Shown: positions 15,791 to 24,289 of the stretch, in pieces
Layout of the letters: every line of letters starts with the position of its first letter
Numbering within the stretch: position 1 is the first letter of the stretch
From: an uncultured Candidatus Saccharibacteria bacterium
Lineage (GTDB): Bacteria > Patescibacteriota > Saccharimonadia > Saccharimonadales > Saccharimonadaceae
Length of the DNA stretch: 64,000 bases
Assembly: GCA_948614045.1 (NCBI GenBank)
Contig: CAPFSK010000002.1
Coordinates: forward strand, 124,001 to 188,000
Direction of reading: 5' to 3'
The notes under the pieces: model-generated
Database searches by the model: none
Told to the model about the DNA's origin: nothing
What the model saw: only the letters and a program-made list of their open reading frames with translations
Program-made: the position numbers and the translations under genes

Positions 15791-16181
15791 GAATCCTCCG
15801 ATAAGGTTTTAGCAATTCGATGCAACCGCCAAATAGCTCACCATCACTAGCCGTAGCTAAATAATTTCTGGTACTATCACCATAGGAAATAGACTGCCCA
15901 TTGTCACTAATACTTTTGATGGTAGTGTCTACGCTGGTACCAGCGATATTAGCTTTTGTTTGGGTGAATATGCCACTAACGATTCGTACGCCAATCTTAA
16001 CTATGCGTTTATCAAACTCGAATCCTCCATCCGTGTTTGGTCGCAGGTTGAGATAGAGTGAAATCCGGTCGGCCACTTCTTCGCAAACATACTGAAGGAG
16101 TTCGGCATCGTTGGCACTATCTTGATTAATGGTGCCAACTTGCTCGGCCATAGATTTTACGAAATCGTCATAGTTTAGCAT
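15777..16181 (-). CDS. Head-tail adaptor protein, 134 aa
   Basis: Helical protein resembling gp6/gp15-like connectors: an acidic helical N-terminal half (AELLQYVCEEVADRISLYLN) and a C-terminal part with ISYGDSTRNYLATASDGELFG. It forms the ring below the portal. Gene order (capsid, small protein, adaptor, stopper, gp10) supports it. An AGGT site is present before the ATG. Confidence 0.65.
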   Translation of the reverse strand: MLNYDDFVKSMAEQVGTINQDSANDAELLQYVCEEVADRISLYLNLRPNTDGGFEFDKRIVKIGVRIVSGIFTQTKANIAGTSVDTTIKSISDNGQSISYGDSTRNYLATASDGELFGGCIELLKPYRRIHVVS

Positions 16182-16194
16182 ATTTACCTCTTAA

Positions 16195-16458
16195 CTATTT
16201 TGAGCTCTCACCTTCGGCGCTCTCTGACTCATCTTGTGTGCTATCGTTTTCCGAGTTGCCTTCATCAGATGGTTTATCATCCGAAGTCTTTTTGTCACCT
16301 TTTTCAGCAACCTGCTCGATTAGGCTAACGATGTTCTGTGGGTGGGATAGGAGCTCATCGCCCCTATCCTTGCTCACAGTGATGGTCTTGCCGACCTTAT
16401 GAAGTTTTCCAGTGTTTTTGTCACGGAACTCATGTTCCACTTTGAGCTTGTATTTCAT
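16195..16458 (-). CDS. Small head-region protein with acidic tail, 87 aa
   Basis: N-terminal folded part (MKYKLKVEHEFRDKNTGKLH, then GKTITVSKDRGDELLSH) resembling the short domain found next to capsid genes in many siphophages, followed by a disordered Ser/Glu/Asp-rich tail of about 35 residues. It could decorate the capsid or act in assembly; the sequence does not decide. It lies between major capsid and adaptor genes. Confidence 0.6.
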   Translation of the reverse strand: MKYKLKVEHEFRDKNTGKLHKVGKTITVSKDRGDELLSHPQNIVSLIEQVAEKGDKKTSDDKPSDEGNSENDSTQDESESAEGESSK

Positions 16459-16478
16459 TGATCAAATACCTTTCTTGT

Positions 16479-17324
16479 TTAAGCTACTATTTCGTTGGTT
16501 GCCGAGACGGATTCAATTTTGTAAATCAAATCCGGAGTAACGGCCTTGGTGCCGTAGTAGATGAACAGGTCAATCGAGAAATCATGCGATTGAGGAATAC
16601 GCTCAGCGTCATACTGTTCAACTGCGACAGGCTGTGCGACAGCACCTTTGACTTGAATAAGCAAGGCAGCCTCTTGGCGGACATTGCTGTAAATCTCTAC
16701 GCCATGGAACATACCGATGGATTCTTTATCGGCACCACCATCAACTTGGTCAATGTACTTACGAAGCTTGCCATAAGCCTGTGGAGTAGCCGTAATGACC
16801 ATCATGTTGCGGTCAACGCCATCGACATACTCATTCTTGGTAGATTCAAGCTTTTGAATCAAGTCTTCGACAACATCTTCAATATCGGTTTTGCTGGTAC
16901 TGACAGCCTCAGCAGCAGCCTCGGCAGTCTTGAAGAACTCTCGGTCAAGTTCGGCAATAGCCTGCATTGCATGGTTTTTGGTTCGACGATCAATGATGTC
17001 GGCGATGCCAAACATACGCAAGTCTTTATTGGCGACTTCCTCAACGATTTCCTTGTCTTGGTCGACATTAACGACAACTTTACCATTCTTGATTTTGTCG
17101 CCTTTGGAGTTGCCACGAGCCGTACCATAATCCCTCATCGTGGAGTTTTGGAAACGATTAATTTCAACAGAACCGGAAGTTGGGTCGCCAGAGTAATCGG
17201 TGTTCTTGAGAATCGAAGAAAGTGCGTTCTTCTGGATATTTTCGATAAGCTCACCTTGTTTTTCAGCCAGCTTATCCTGTGCCTCTTTGGAATCGAGGAT
17301 AGACAACGCATCTTGTCGTGCCAT
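16479..17324 (-). CDS. Major capsid protein, 281 aa
   Basis: Capsid-type protein with an N-terminal helical arm (LDSKEAQDKLAEKQGELIEN), then GSVEINRFQNS and a P-domain-like long helix region, and a C-terminal strand set (FSIDLFIYYGTKAVTPDLIY). It follows a scaffold gene in the same operon, as in phages with a separate scaffold. It assembles into the T-numbered shell around the DNA. A long open frame on the opposite strand is only a codon-usage shadow. AAAGG precedes the start. Confidence 0.85.
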   Translation of the reverse strand: MARQDALSILDSKEAQDKLAEKQGELIENIQKNALSSILKNTDYSGDPTSGSVEINRFQNSTMRDYGTARGNSKGDKIKNGKVVVNVDQDKEIVEEVANKDLRMFGIADIIDRRTKNHAMQAIAELDREFFKTAEAAAEAVSTSKTDIEDVVEDLIQKLESTKNEYVDGVDRNMMVITATPQAYGKLRKYIDQVDGGADKESIGMFHGVEIYSNVRQEAALLIQVKGAVAQPVAVEQYDAERIPQSHDFSIDLFIYYGTKAVTPDLIYKIESVSATNEIVA

Positions 17325-17341
17325 ATTTTAGTCCTTTCGGA

Positions 17342-17911
17342 TTAGAATGCACTGATGCCGTTCTTGGTATATACACCACTCGGCATAGCGACTTTGCCGG
17401 AATTAGTTCCGGATGAACGGTCCTTGGGATTTGATCCCGTAACTTTAAGCCGTTCTTCAACAGCATGAGTTACAGCCTCATCCCAAACCTTGGCTAGTTT
17501 ATCGATGTTTTCGGACATTGTGTCCGCGTCCGTATTGACGATATAGTCGACAAACTCAGCAGGAACATTTTTCTCTGCTAGAATGAGCGATGCTTCTGCT
17601 CGACGTTCGCGTAAAGTAACTTCCTGCTCACGCTTAGCGATTTCCGCTTCTTTAGCCTTTTGGGCTTCAGACGCACGCTGCTCATCAGTCAGTTTAGCCT
17701 TACGCTCTTGTTCGGCGATAGCATCTGCTACTGCTTTGTTAAGCTTCTCTTCAGACTTAGCATTGGCTTCATTGATACGCTTCCGTACAATTTCGTTTAC
17801 CTCATCTTGAGAGAAAGTCTTGCTATTACCCTGACCTTCACCCTTATTGGCGCCGTCATCAGGTTGACCCGCCGGGTTATTGTTGGTGGGATCTGGATTT
17901 TCGGGGTCCAT
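17342..17911 (-). CDS. Scaffold protein (DUF4355-like), 189 aa
   Basis: Low-complexity N-terminus rich in Pro/Asn/Gly, then FSQDEVNEIVRKRINEANAK and a long charged coiled coil, and a C-terminal segment with LAEKNVPAEFVDYIVNTDAD. This is the layout of DUF4355 scaffolds, which template capsid assembly and then leave. It is the first gene behind promoter P4, and the capsid gene follows 17 nt later. Confidence 0.8.
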   Translation of the reverse strand: MDPENPDPTNNNPAGQPDDGANKGEGQGNSKTFSQDEVNEIVRKRINEANAKSEEKLNKAVADAIAEQERKAKLTDEQRASEAQKAKEAEIAKREQEVTLRERRAEASLILAEKNVPAEFVDYIVNTDADTMSENIDKLAKVWDEAVTHAVEERLKVTGSNPKDRSSGTNSGKVAMPSGVYTKNGISAF

Positions 17912-17959
17912 TTTCTCATCCTTCCTTTTACGCCTCTCGGCTTAGATTGCAAACCAACG

Positions 17960-17981
17960 AAAAAGCGACCCGAAGGTCGCT
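17960..17981 (-). terminator. Leader terminator of P4
   Basis: AGCGACC (minus strand) pairs with GGTCGCT around a TTCG tetraloop and is followed by a T run. It lies between promoter P4 and the scaffold ribosome site, so it is an attenuator or an upstream-operon terminator. Confidence 0.75.
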
Positions 17982-18029
17982 AAAGAAATTCAATAACTAG
18001 CCTAACAGGTCGTCATTGATCTTAAGTTG

Positions 18030-18057
18030 ATTATATCATAAGGATTATTTTTGGCAA
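18030..18057 (-). promoter_or_regulatory. Phage promoter P4 of the capsid-tail operon
   Basis: On the minus strand: TTGCCA at 18052-18057, 16-nt spacer, TGATATAAT with TATAAT at 18030-18035. Ten bases downstream is TCAATGACGAC (18009-18019), shared with the other three phage operon promoters. Confidence 0.75.
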
Positions 18058-18174
18058 TTATTTATTTTGCTTGCGCTCTTGCTCAAGCTCTTTTTTTGCT
18101 TCCTCCCAACACTCGTCTAGCATTCTATAAATCTCAGTATCATCTATAAATACGACTTCTTTTTGCTTTTTCAT
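18058..18174 (-). CDS. Small acidic-basic helical protein, 38 aa
   Basis: Short gene on the minus strand starting four bases after the stop of the minor head protein. It reads MKKQKEVVFIDDTEIYRMLD and ends in a charged helix (EEAKKELEQERKQNK). The stop abuts promoter P4. Only the position, spacing and open frame support it; no function is suggested. Confidence 0.45.
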   Translation of the reverse strand: MKKQKEVVFIDDTEIYRMLDECWEEAKKELEQERKQNK

Positions 18175-18178
18175 AGTC

Positions 18179-19711
18179 TTATCTCACTATCTTTATTTTA
18201 GCACTTTTATATGTAAGTCCTAGTTCACTAGCAACTTTTTGCATATGTGCATCAGTAAGCTCAGCAAATATACTTTCTGGGATATTACGTGTGCCAAACT
18301 TTTTTGCAACCTTTCTTGCTTCCAATTTCAAAGCCGGCAAATACTTGTTATACACTTCTACTATTCTCTGCCTATTCGGCCATGAGCCGTTCGGAGAAAT
18401 TTCAAACTTCATGTATTTACCAATGGCGCGGACTCTGGGAATGTTGCATTTTGAGCCGGTAATTAAATCGGCTAGCGAGAAAGATGAGCCGCTTGGATGA
18501 TTATGACTAATTGAATAAGATTCAACCTTAACCTCATCGGCAATTGCTTGAGGCAGCATAACTCTATGATTTTCGCCTCGGATAGCATAAATGATATTGT
18601 CTTTCTCGTCGTAAACTAGTAATGTTTCGTAGTTATTTGTACGAATACTGCTTTCTGCATCGGTTAACCTCATTCCAACAAGCTTCCGAGTGATTAATGG
18701 TTGTTTTGCTACTATATCGTTTGCAAGTACCTTCTGCCATTCCTCGAAGCTTATATTCTCAATCGTCTTATTTTTGCCAGTTTCCGGGTCACGCATAATA
18801 CGCGTCTTTGGCTCAAATTCTGCGCCAATATATGGGCGGATCGTGCTGCGGCAATACGGGTGTAATGGGGGAATAGTTTTCCCAGCAACAGCGTCAGCTA
18901 CCTTAAAGCGCTTACCGTCCATTTCGCGGCAGATTTTCGACGTGCGGCCGTCAAGCGTAGCGAGAAGTACATACTCAGATATACCCATCTCTTTATACGC
19001 TTCAATCTCTGCTTGATTCTCGAAATAACACGTCTCTGTGCGCACTAAACGTGCCGCGTTGGATTGACTGACATTAAAACGTTCTCGGACTAATCGAACA
19101 GTCTTCTCTGACGATTGCCCAGTTGCAATAGCGTGAGAAATAATACCCTGTAACTGATCAGCTAATTTATTAGAATTACCCCAAATACGCTCTGAATAGT
19201 TTTTACCATAGAACTTAGATTCAAGCACTTTATCAATAGTCTTGTCGTCCAAGCTGCCGAAAGCAAGAGTTTCGCCAAGACCCTTAGATACATCATATCC
19301 AGTCCGATAATATGTGTTTCGAAATACTTTGTCGTATAAATCAGCTGTTGCGGCACTCTCTTTGGTTGCTATTTGCTTCACTTTGCCTAGCATTTGGCTG
19401 TTTAGAAGTTCCAAACGGCTCATTCTGCCTCGATAATTGTTAGGTAGATCGGTTGGCAGACCTTGAGCCTCCATGCTCGCTAGAAAGCGTTTTACGTCAC
19501 CTTGAGGGGCAACTTTATTAAGCGCATCAATATCAAAACCACTCTTACTATAGTATGTGGCATAGAGTTTACGCACCTGCTCAACAACAGCTCTAGCTGT
19601 CGCACGATACTCTTTTTGGACTTGCTTGAGGTAGGTTATAGAAACCTTTTCTGCCTCACTAAGTCGTTCAAGTGAACGCGTCGCCCAGTAGTTATCAGAG
19701 CGTGATTTCAT
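18179..19711 (-). CDS. Minor head (gp7/Mu F-like) protein fused to a JAMM-type domain, 510 aa
   Basis: Residues ~1-310 are the phage head morphogenesis type found with SPP1-like portals: helical N-terminus and the conserved ARLVRTETCYFENQAEIEAY and LDGRTSKICREMDG-like core ending in HPYCRSTIRPY. After about residue 340 comes a second domain with the JAMM metalloprotease signature H403-N-H405-P-S-G-S-S-F-S412-L-A-D415, preceded by strands of the expected fold. JAMM enzymes are zinc-dependent isopeptidases or peptidases. The fusion suggests a capsid-delivered or maturation peptidase. The spacing between the second His and Ser is one residue shorter than in RadC-type proteins. Confidence 0.75.
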   Translation of the reverse strand: MKSRSDNYWATRSLERLSEAEKVSITYLKQVQKEYRATARAVVEQVRKLYATYYSKSGFDIDALNKVAPQGDVKRFLASMEAQGLPTDLPNNYRGRMSRLELLNSQMLGKVKQIATKESAATADLYDKVFRNTYYRTGYDVSKGLGETLAFGSLDDKTIDKVLESKFYGKNYSERIWGNSNKLADQLQGIISHAIATGQSSEKTVRLVRERFNVSQSNAARLVRTETCYFENQAEIEAYKEMGISEYVLLATLDGRTSKICREMDGKRFKVADAVAGKTIPPLHPYCRSTIRPYIGAEFEPKTRIMRDPETGKNKTIENISFEEWQKVLANDIVAKQPLITRKLVGMRLTDAESSIRTNNYETLLVYDEKDNIIYAIRGENHRVMLPQAIADEVKVESYSISHNHPSGSSFSLADLITGSKCNIPRVRAIGKYMKFEISPNGSWPNRQRIVEVYNKYLPALKLEARKVAKKFGTRNIPESIFAELTDAHMQKVASELGLTYKSAKIKIVR

Positions 19712-19715
19712 ACGG

Positions 19716-21083
19716 CTACTCCTCGTCTAGTGGGTCATCGGAATCGGTTTGATCATCAGGCTCATCTGCCTTATTAATCCCATAGTTACCAAGTTTCAGG
19801 GATTTCTCTTGTTCTTCTTGCGCAAGTTTGACCGTCTCCTTGGCGTCCTGGACAAACGATAGCCGTGATACTAGTGTCTCGCGATCAACAATATCCATTA
19901 GGTTATTTATCATCTGAGATACCTCAAGATCGTTTTGTGGTAACGCCCTGCGGAATACTATATCTATTTCGCTAGGTTCAATAGTGCGCATCTTTTTGAC
20001 GCTGGCTAATACGCCATTATATAATCTGAATCGGTCAATGAGTGCATTCTCGAAATATCGTTCTTTATCTTTAACATGTTGTTCAAAGGCGAGTAGCTTG
20101 TACTGTAAAGCTACCCCAGATGAATTTCCCGCAAAGTTTTGGTCGCTCATGTCTGGCGTCATAGAGATTTTATGAATATCAGCGAGAATCGCCGAACGCA
20201 AAACGTCAGCATCTGCCTCATTGATGTTCTTTACGATATATTCGATCTTAGCATCAGACGGAACACCAGCGATAGTCCGAGATTCTTTCAAATCTTCTTG
20301 ATCCTCCTTGCCCAAATCCATGCCGTAAAAAGCCAAAATAGCATCGACTAACCTTTCTCGATCGATTACGCGATCAGACTGCAAGATATTATACGCATCT
20401 AGCAGACTAATAACTGGCTCGAAGTCGCCCACGCGATCGCTACTGTTTAGGTATTCAACGACTGGCACTTCGCCAAAACTATGAGGCACTTCCTCATCAC
20501 CACTTAGAATGCCATCTTTTAGCTTGCGTTCCATCGCTATCGTTGGGGTCAAGATGGTCATATCATAGGCATCTCGGACGATTTCGCCCTTTTCATTAAC
20601 GGAAGGCTGGTAAATAATAGCGAACATTTTTTCGTGCTGGACGGTATCGTCGTAGACGAGAATAATATTGCGTGGGTCAATGCGCGTAGAGCGAGTTTCT
20701 GCGTCTTTATTGACATAAACACGCTCAAAAGCGTGACCAAAAATGGACGTGTCGGTAGCATTCTCTACATCAAGATTGCTAATAGTTTGTTTACGATAAA
20801 CAGTTAGCAATGGCTCAATATCGACATTCTCGGCAGCTAAATAGGTTGCTGGATTACCTAGCAAGTACCCGACGTTAGTTTTGACAATATATCGTGCGTG
20901 ATTTGTGATTGCAAGCAACTGATGTGGGGCTTCACGACTAGCGACAGCCTCACTCATATAATAAGCATACAGACGCTCATAAAGCTCAAGACATTCTTTG
21001 CGTTGGCTTCCAGTAATGAGCCCACTCACAATGTCTGCTGTCGGTTCTGTGCCTGCTGGCAGTGTATAGACTTTACTAATCAT
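19716..21083 (-). CDS. Portal protein (SPP1 gp6-like), 455 aa
   Basis: Portal subunit: N-terminal helical and wing region (YIVKTNVGYLLGNPATY), central SDRVGDFEPVISLLDAYN motif with the SDxxxDxE-like character of SPP1-type portals, the long helix AEDAD-like stem region, and a charged acidic C-terminus (DEPDDQTDSDDPLDEE). It forms the dodecameric channel for DNA entry. It lies between terminase and minor head genes as expected. Confidence 0.88.
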   Translation of the reverse strand: MISKVYTLPAGTEPTADIVSGLITGSQRKECLELYERLYAYYMSEAVASREAPHQLLAITNHARYIVKTNVGYLLGNPATYLAAENVDIEPLLTVYRKQTISNLDVENATDTSIFGHAFERVYVNKDAETRSTRIDPRNIILVYDDTVQHEKMFAIIYQPSVNEKGEIVRDAYDMTILTPTIAMERKLKDGILSGDEEVPHSFGEVPVVEYLNSSDRVGDFEPVISLLDAYNILQSDRVIDRERLVDAILAFYGMDLGKEDQEDLKESRTIAGVPSDAKIEYIVKNINEADADVLRSAILADIHKISMTPDMSDQNFAGNSSGVALQYKLLAFEQHVKDKERYFENALIDRFRLYNGVLASVKKMRTIEPSEIDIVFRRALPQNDLEVSQMINNLMDIVDRETLVSRLSFVQDAKETVKLAQEEQEKSLKLGNYGINKADEPDDQTDSDDPLDEE

Positions 21084-21094
21084 GATAATTTCTC

Positions 21095-22531
21095 CTATCT
21101 TTCAAAAGTCCTTCTGTGCCTACGCTTCGTAGGGTTATCGATATTGTTGATGATTTGTGGCTTGCGCTTACCTGTAATATCTTCAAAAATCGCCGCCAGA
21201 ACATCAACTGCATCATCATGAGTATTTTTGCCTTTTCTCTGGTAACTCATCACTTGCTTGTAAAACTCTGGCCATCTTGTCTTCCAATTTGGTGGCATAT
21301 AAACGTGATTCTGTACCCATGCCGAGCTGGCAAGAATGCGGCTCTCCTTGTTTTTCGACTGTGGAACTGGAGTGATAACTGTTTTATTGCTTCCGTAGTT
21401 TTCTCGCAAAATGCGTTCTACATTCCTAGCGAAGCCGCGTCCGCCGTTATTGCTTTCAATATTGGCACGATTCACGTCGCTACGACTAAAGAGGTCAGCC
21501 GTAGCGTCTTCCGTCACTTCCATTGGCTCATCCGTAAAGACTAAATCTGTAATATAGGCTTCATTCTCAAAAATAACGTAAGAAATTGAGCATAGATAAT
21601 CGGAGCCAGTATCTGCCGTGTCGGTGTAGTTTCTCACCTCGCCTTCCGGCTTGTTGTCCCACTCTTTGAATTTGGAGTAGAGCCTGCCTTCGACGTCAAT
21701 CGGTTTCTGGTTATAGTTGGCTTCAAAAATATCAGTACTCATCTCACGTTTCAAAAAATCATAATCAGTTTTGTTTAGAATGTCGCTACAAAGCATGACA
21801 CCCTGCTCGTTACATGCTTGATAAGTAATGAGCTCTACTTCGTCCGGAAACGCCGTCAGAATACGCCCAGCAAGGTCACCTTCCGCCCAACGCGTCATAA
21901 TAACGATCACTTTTCGCTTTCCCTCAAGACGTGATAGCATTGTATCGGTAAACCAATGCCAAATATCATCTAGTAAATTCTCATTATATGCGTCTTCGGC
22001 CTTTTTAATTAAGTCATCACAGATTAAGAAGTCGCAGCCAAAACCAGTGGCCGTGCCGTTAGGAGATGTAGCAAGATACGAGGTTTGAGTCTGCCCCTCT
22101 AGCGTCCACATCTGAGCACTTGCGTCACCATATCGTACTGCTACATTCGGGAAAATGTCTGAGTAGACCACTCTATTGCCTACTTTTTCGGTCTGGATGA
22201 TATTACGCACATTTTTAGAGAAAGAGCTAGCCAAACGCTCGTTATAAGATGCCGTCATGACGCGATGCGATGGATTATTGCCTAGAAGCCATGCCGTTGC
22301 GGACTGCGCCGTCAAGGATTTACCATGGCGAGGCGGAGCGTTGAGGATTAGGAAGCGTTTTGGGCTATGATTCACAAAAGTCTCAATTTGGTTACATATG
22401 TCCTTCAAGAAGGTTCGTGCTGGCCTATAAAAGCTCGGGTATTGTAATAGACAATAGTCATATAAGTGCCGGCGCGCTAACTCTAAGCGAGCGCCAAAAC
22501 GAGCCAATTCTACATCAAAATTATCTCTCAT
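21095..22531 (-). CDS. Terminase large subunit, 478 aa
   Basis: DNA-packaging motor. ATPase part: Walker A APPRHGKSLT near residue 68, Walker B FLICDDLIKK near 170, and the coupling segment VIVIMTRWAEGDLAG. Nuclease part in the C-terminal half with acidic ligands in DTADTGSDY, ESNNGGRGFA and the terminal HDDAVDVLA. The start overlaps the small-subunit stop by four bases. It pumps DNA through the portal and cuts concatemers. Confidence 0.92.
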   Translation of the reverse strand: MRDNFDVELARFGARLELARRHLYDYCLLQYPSFYRPARTFLKDICNQIETFVNHSPKRFLILNAPPRHGKSLTAQSATAWLLGNNPSHRVMTASYNERLASSFSKNVRNIIQTEKVGNRVVYSDIFPNVAVRYGDASAQMWTLEGQTQTSYLATSPNGTATGFGCDFLICDDLIKKAEDAYNENLLDDIWHWFTDTMLSRLEGKRKVIVIMTRWAEGDLAGRILTAFPDEVELITYQACNEQGVMLCSDILNKTDYDFLKREMSTDIFEANYNQKPIDVEGRLYSKFKEWDNKPEGEVRNYTDTADTGSDYLCSISYVIFENEAYITDLVFTDEPMEVTEDATADLFSRSDVNRANIESNNGGRGFARNVERILRENYGSNKTVITPVPQSKNKESRILASSAWVQNHVYMPPNWKTRWPEFYKQVMSYQRKGKNTHDDAVDVLAAIFEDITGKRKPQIINNIDNPTKRRHRRTFER

Positions 22532-23118
22532 GAGGTTATTTCTCCAGCTAAACGGCGCAGTTCATCTTCACTTAGGTTCTCAAATGGATTATGACGACCA
22601 ACATTTTCAGTCTCAACTTTCGTTTTGTCCTCCCAGCCATAGTTGTTTTTCAATGAGAAAATGGCACCGGTTGGCTTACCGTGATATAGCTCCTGTTCAG
22701 TTGCAGCATAAATACGCAACTTCGCTTTTTTTATTGCGTCAGAAAAGCCATGTTTTATTTCATCGGGAATATCTTTATTCTTATGCAGTTCATTTTCGTA
22801 ATCAAGCAACGTCTCACGCGAAGTATCTAAGAATACAGCTAGTCCAGTAACCGTCGGCACTAAAACTTGATATTTAATATAGCCGCCAGTTTCTGAATCT
22901 TTTATCCGGATGCCTTTCGCGTTGCGTACATAGTCATTACATGAGTCAAAATATGCATCAATTTGCTTCTGAAGAGCCTCAACACTCCGGAACTTAAGCG
23001 GACGATACGGAGGTTTCTTGCTTGCCTTAGCTTTACGCTTTTTGGCGATAGCAGAATTAGCCGCCACTTTTTTTGACAGCTTCTTCCGTGCTTCTGTTGA
23101 CCGTGTTTCGCCCGCCAT
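22528..23118 (-). CDS. Terminase small subunit, 196 aa
   Basis: Basic N-terminus, then a helix-turn-helix-like stretch (VPTVTGLAVFLDTSRETLLD) and the conserved IFSLKNNYGWEDK near the C-terminus that marks this terminase family. It recognises the packaging site and recruits the large subunit. Overlap with the large subunit gene (ATGA) indicates coupling. Confidence 0.85.
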   Translation of the reverse strand: MAGETRSTEARKKLSKKVAANSAIAKKRKAKASKKPPYRPLKFRSVEALQKQIDAYFDSCNDYVRNAKGIRIKDSETGGYIKYQVLVPTVTGLAVFLDTSRETLLDYENELHKNKDIPDEIKHGFSDAIKKAKLRIYAATEQELYHGKPTGAIFSLKNNYGWEDKTKVETENVGRHNPFENLSEDELRRLAGEITS

Positions 23119-23124
23119 TGTCGA

Positions 23125-23376
23125 TTAGTCCTCCGCGGAATAACGCGCGCTTACTTCGTCTATATTGCGATATGGTGTCGATTCGATATCGCCGGATTCT
23201 TCCCATTCTGTCACCGTGATCATGATGAGCTTATCTCCAAATAGCTTTTTTGCCGTTTGGAGATCGTTGATGATATCCTCACATTGCTTTTCGCGACTTT
23301 CGTAAAACCTTGGATCGTAGCCGTTAGCTTGCGTACGATTGTCGGAAGTTGAAAATGTAATCGTGATATTTTTCAT
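23125..23376 (-). CDS. Hypothetical prophage protein, 83 aa
   Basis: Small alpha/beta protein starting MKNITITFSTSDNRTQANGY. The ATG at 23374-23376 is preferred over a GTG two codons earlier because GAGGA lies about ten bases upstream. It contains a central helix (EKQCEDIINDLQTAKKLF) and a strand (KLIMITVTEWEE). It precedes the terminase genes in the minus-strand early block. Unknown function. Confidence 0.6.
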   Translation of the reverse strand: MKNITITFSTSDNRTQANGYDPRFYESREKQCEDIINDLQTAKKLFGDKLIMITVTEWEESGDIESTPYRNIDEVSARYSAED

Positions 23377-23381
23377 GACCA

Positions 23382-23636
23382 CTATTCCTCTTCATTGGTA
23401 GCATTTGCAACAGTATCTTCCGCTACAGTATCAGTCTTTTTGGCTGATCGCATAGCCTCGGCAACACGTTTTCTAGTCGGTCGAGCAAGTTCGGCAACAT
23501 ATTCTTCACCAAATAAGCGGAACTTCGCCCTGCCATCGCTGCCGAAATCAGTTTTTGCGATTATCACTTCTTTACCATATAGACAAATATGTGCATTACC
23601 TTCCGCGTCCAAATTCACCTTAATTATATTCTTCAT
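23382..23636 (-). CDS. Hypothetical prophage protein, 84 aa
   Basis: Small strand-rich protein (IIKVNLDAEGNAHICLYGKE, then AKFRLFGEEYVAEL) with a basic then acidic C-terminal helix. It overlaps the preceding gene by four bases and is followed closely by the next. No recognised family. Confidence 0.6.
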   Translation of the reverse strand: MKNIIKVNLDAEGNAHICLYGKEVIIAKTDFGSDGRAKFRLFGEEYVAELARPTRKRVAEAMRSAKKTDTVAEDTVANATNEEE

Positions 23637-24028
23637 TTTCGCTCCTTTCGTTTATTGTGATAAAGTTTTTGCCGACGCTCTACGCCGTCGATTAAATCCT
23701 CGAGAGTTTTACATTTCGTCAAGCCTCTTCGGTCTAGGACGACAATTCTTAAATTTTTACATTCATCATCAGGCCACCTATCAAAAACTAGTCCTAGCTC
23801 TCCAGCTATACGCTTGAGCTGCATATGGAAAATATAAATACGCTTTCCGCGCGCCATGCACCAGAGCTTATCGTTAGCCTCAATGTCTTGCAGATAGCTA
23901 TTAGCTGCGAAAGTCGCCAAAGATGCAGCCTCTTTATATGAATAACTAGTTTTATTTGCGTGCTTACTAGTTAGCATTCGAGTAGTTGATGCTGCCTCGA
24001 ATTCTTGTATGGTAGGATTTTTGATCAT
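23633..24028 (-). CDS. Hypothetical prophage protein, first gene after promoter P3, 131 aa
   Basis: Start chosen at the ATG at 24026-24028 with GAGG upstream; a longer frame would run into the structured leader of P3. Helical N-terminal half, then a basic C-terminal half with LRIVVLDRRGLTKCKTLEDL. Being first behind an early-type promoter divergent from the integrase side, it might be a regulator, but no helix-turn-helix stands out. Function unknown. Confidence 0.6.
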   Translation of the reverse strand: MIKNPTIQEFEAASTTRMLTSKHANKTSYSYKEAASLATFAANSYLQDIEANDKLWCMARGKRIYIFHMQLKRIAGELGLVFDRWPDDECKNLRIVVLDRRGLTKCKTLEDLIDGVERRQKLYHNKRKERK

Positions 24029-24085
24029 ATAATGCCTCGTTAATTGGTTTTCGTCGGCACCAAGACGACTAGAAAAATCTAGCCA

Positions 24086-24116
24086 TGAAAAAACGACCAG
24101 CACAAATTCTAGTCGT
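24086..24116 (-). terminator. Leader terminator of P3
   Basis: On the minus strand ACGACTAG pairs with CTGGTCGT (one wobble) around an 8-nt loop, followed by six T. A further inverted stretch (CTAG...GTCGTC) lies just downstream. It lies about 10 nt after the expected start of P3 transcripts. Confidence 0.65.
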
Positions 24117-24131
24117 CATTGATATATCTTA

Positions 24132-24160
24132 ATTATACCACAAACAGTATTATTTTGACA
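24132..24160 (-). promoter_or_regulatory. Phage promoter P3 of the minus-strand operon
   Basis: Minus strand: TGTCAA at 24155-24160, 17-nt spacer, TGGTATAAT with TATAAT at 24132-24137. Nine bases later TCAATGACGAC (24112-24122). Its -35 hexamer is the same six base pairs as that of the divergent promoter P5. Confidence 0.7.
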
Positions 24161-24183
24161 TTAAACTCCCTTTGCGATATAAT
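24155..24183 (+). promoter_or_regulatory. Phage promoter P5 (consensus) toward the integrase side
   Basis: TTGACA at 24155-24160, 17-nt spacer, TATAAT at 24178-24183: a full consensus promoter. It shares its -35 with P3 on the other strand, so the two cannot be occupied together. Confidence 0.8.
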
Positions 24184-24206
24184 GAGCTTACACATAAAGT
24201 TCTAAT

Positions 24207-24243
24207 AGCCTCATTTGATTCCAATATCAAGTGAGGCTGTTTC
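24207..24243 (+). terminator. Hairpin in the P5 leader
   Basis: AGCCTCATTT (24207-24216) pairs with AAGTGAGGCT (24229-24238) with one wobble, followed by GTTTCC. A weak terminator or attenuator before the gene at 24290. Confidence 0.45.
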
Positions 24244-24289
24244 CTTATATCGCCTCAATAGTATTTAGGTCTAATGTCTGGAGGTATTC

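Noticed and set aside
16458..17345. Long plus-strand open frame opposite the major capsid gene
   Set aside because: No ribosome site and composition mirrors the capsid codons; a shadow frame. The same holds for plus-strand frames opposite the tape measure and the minor head gene.
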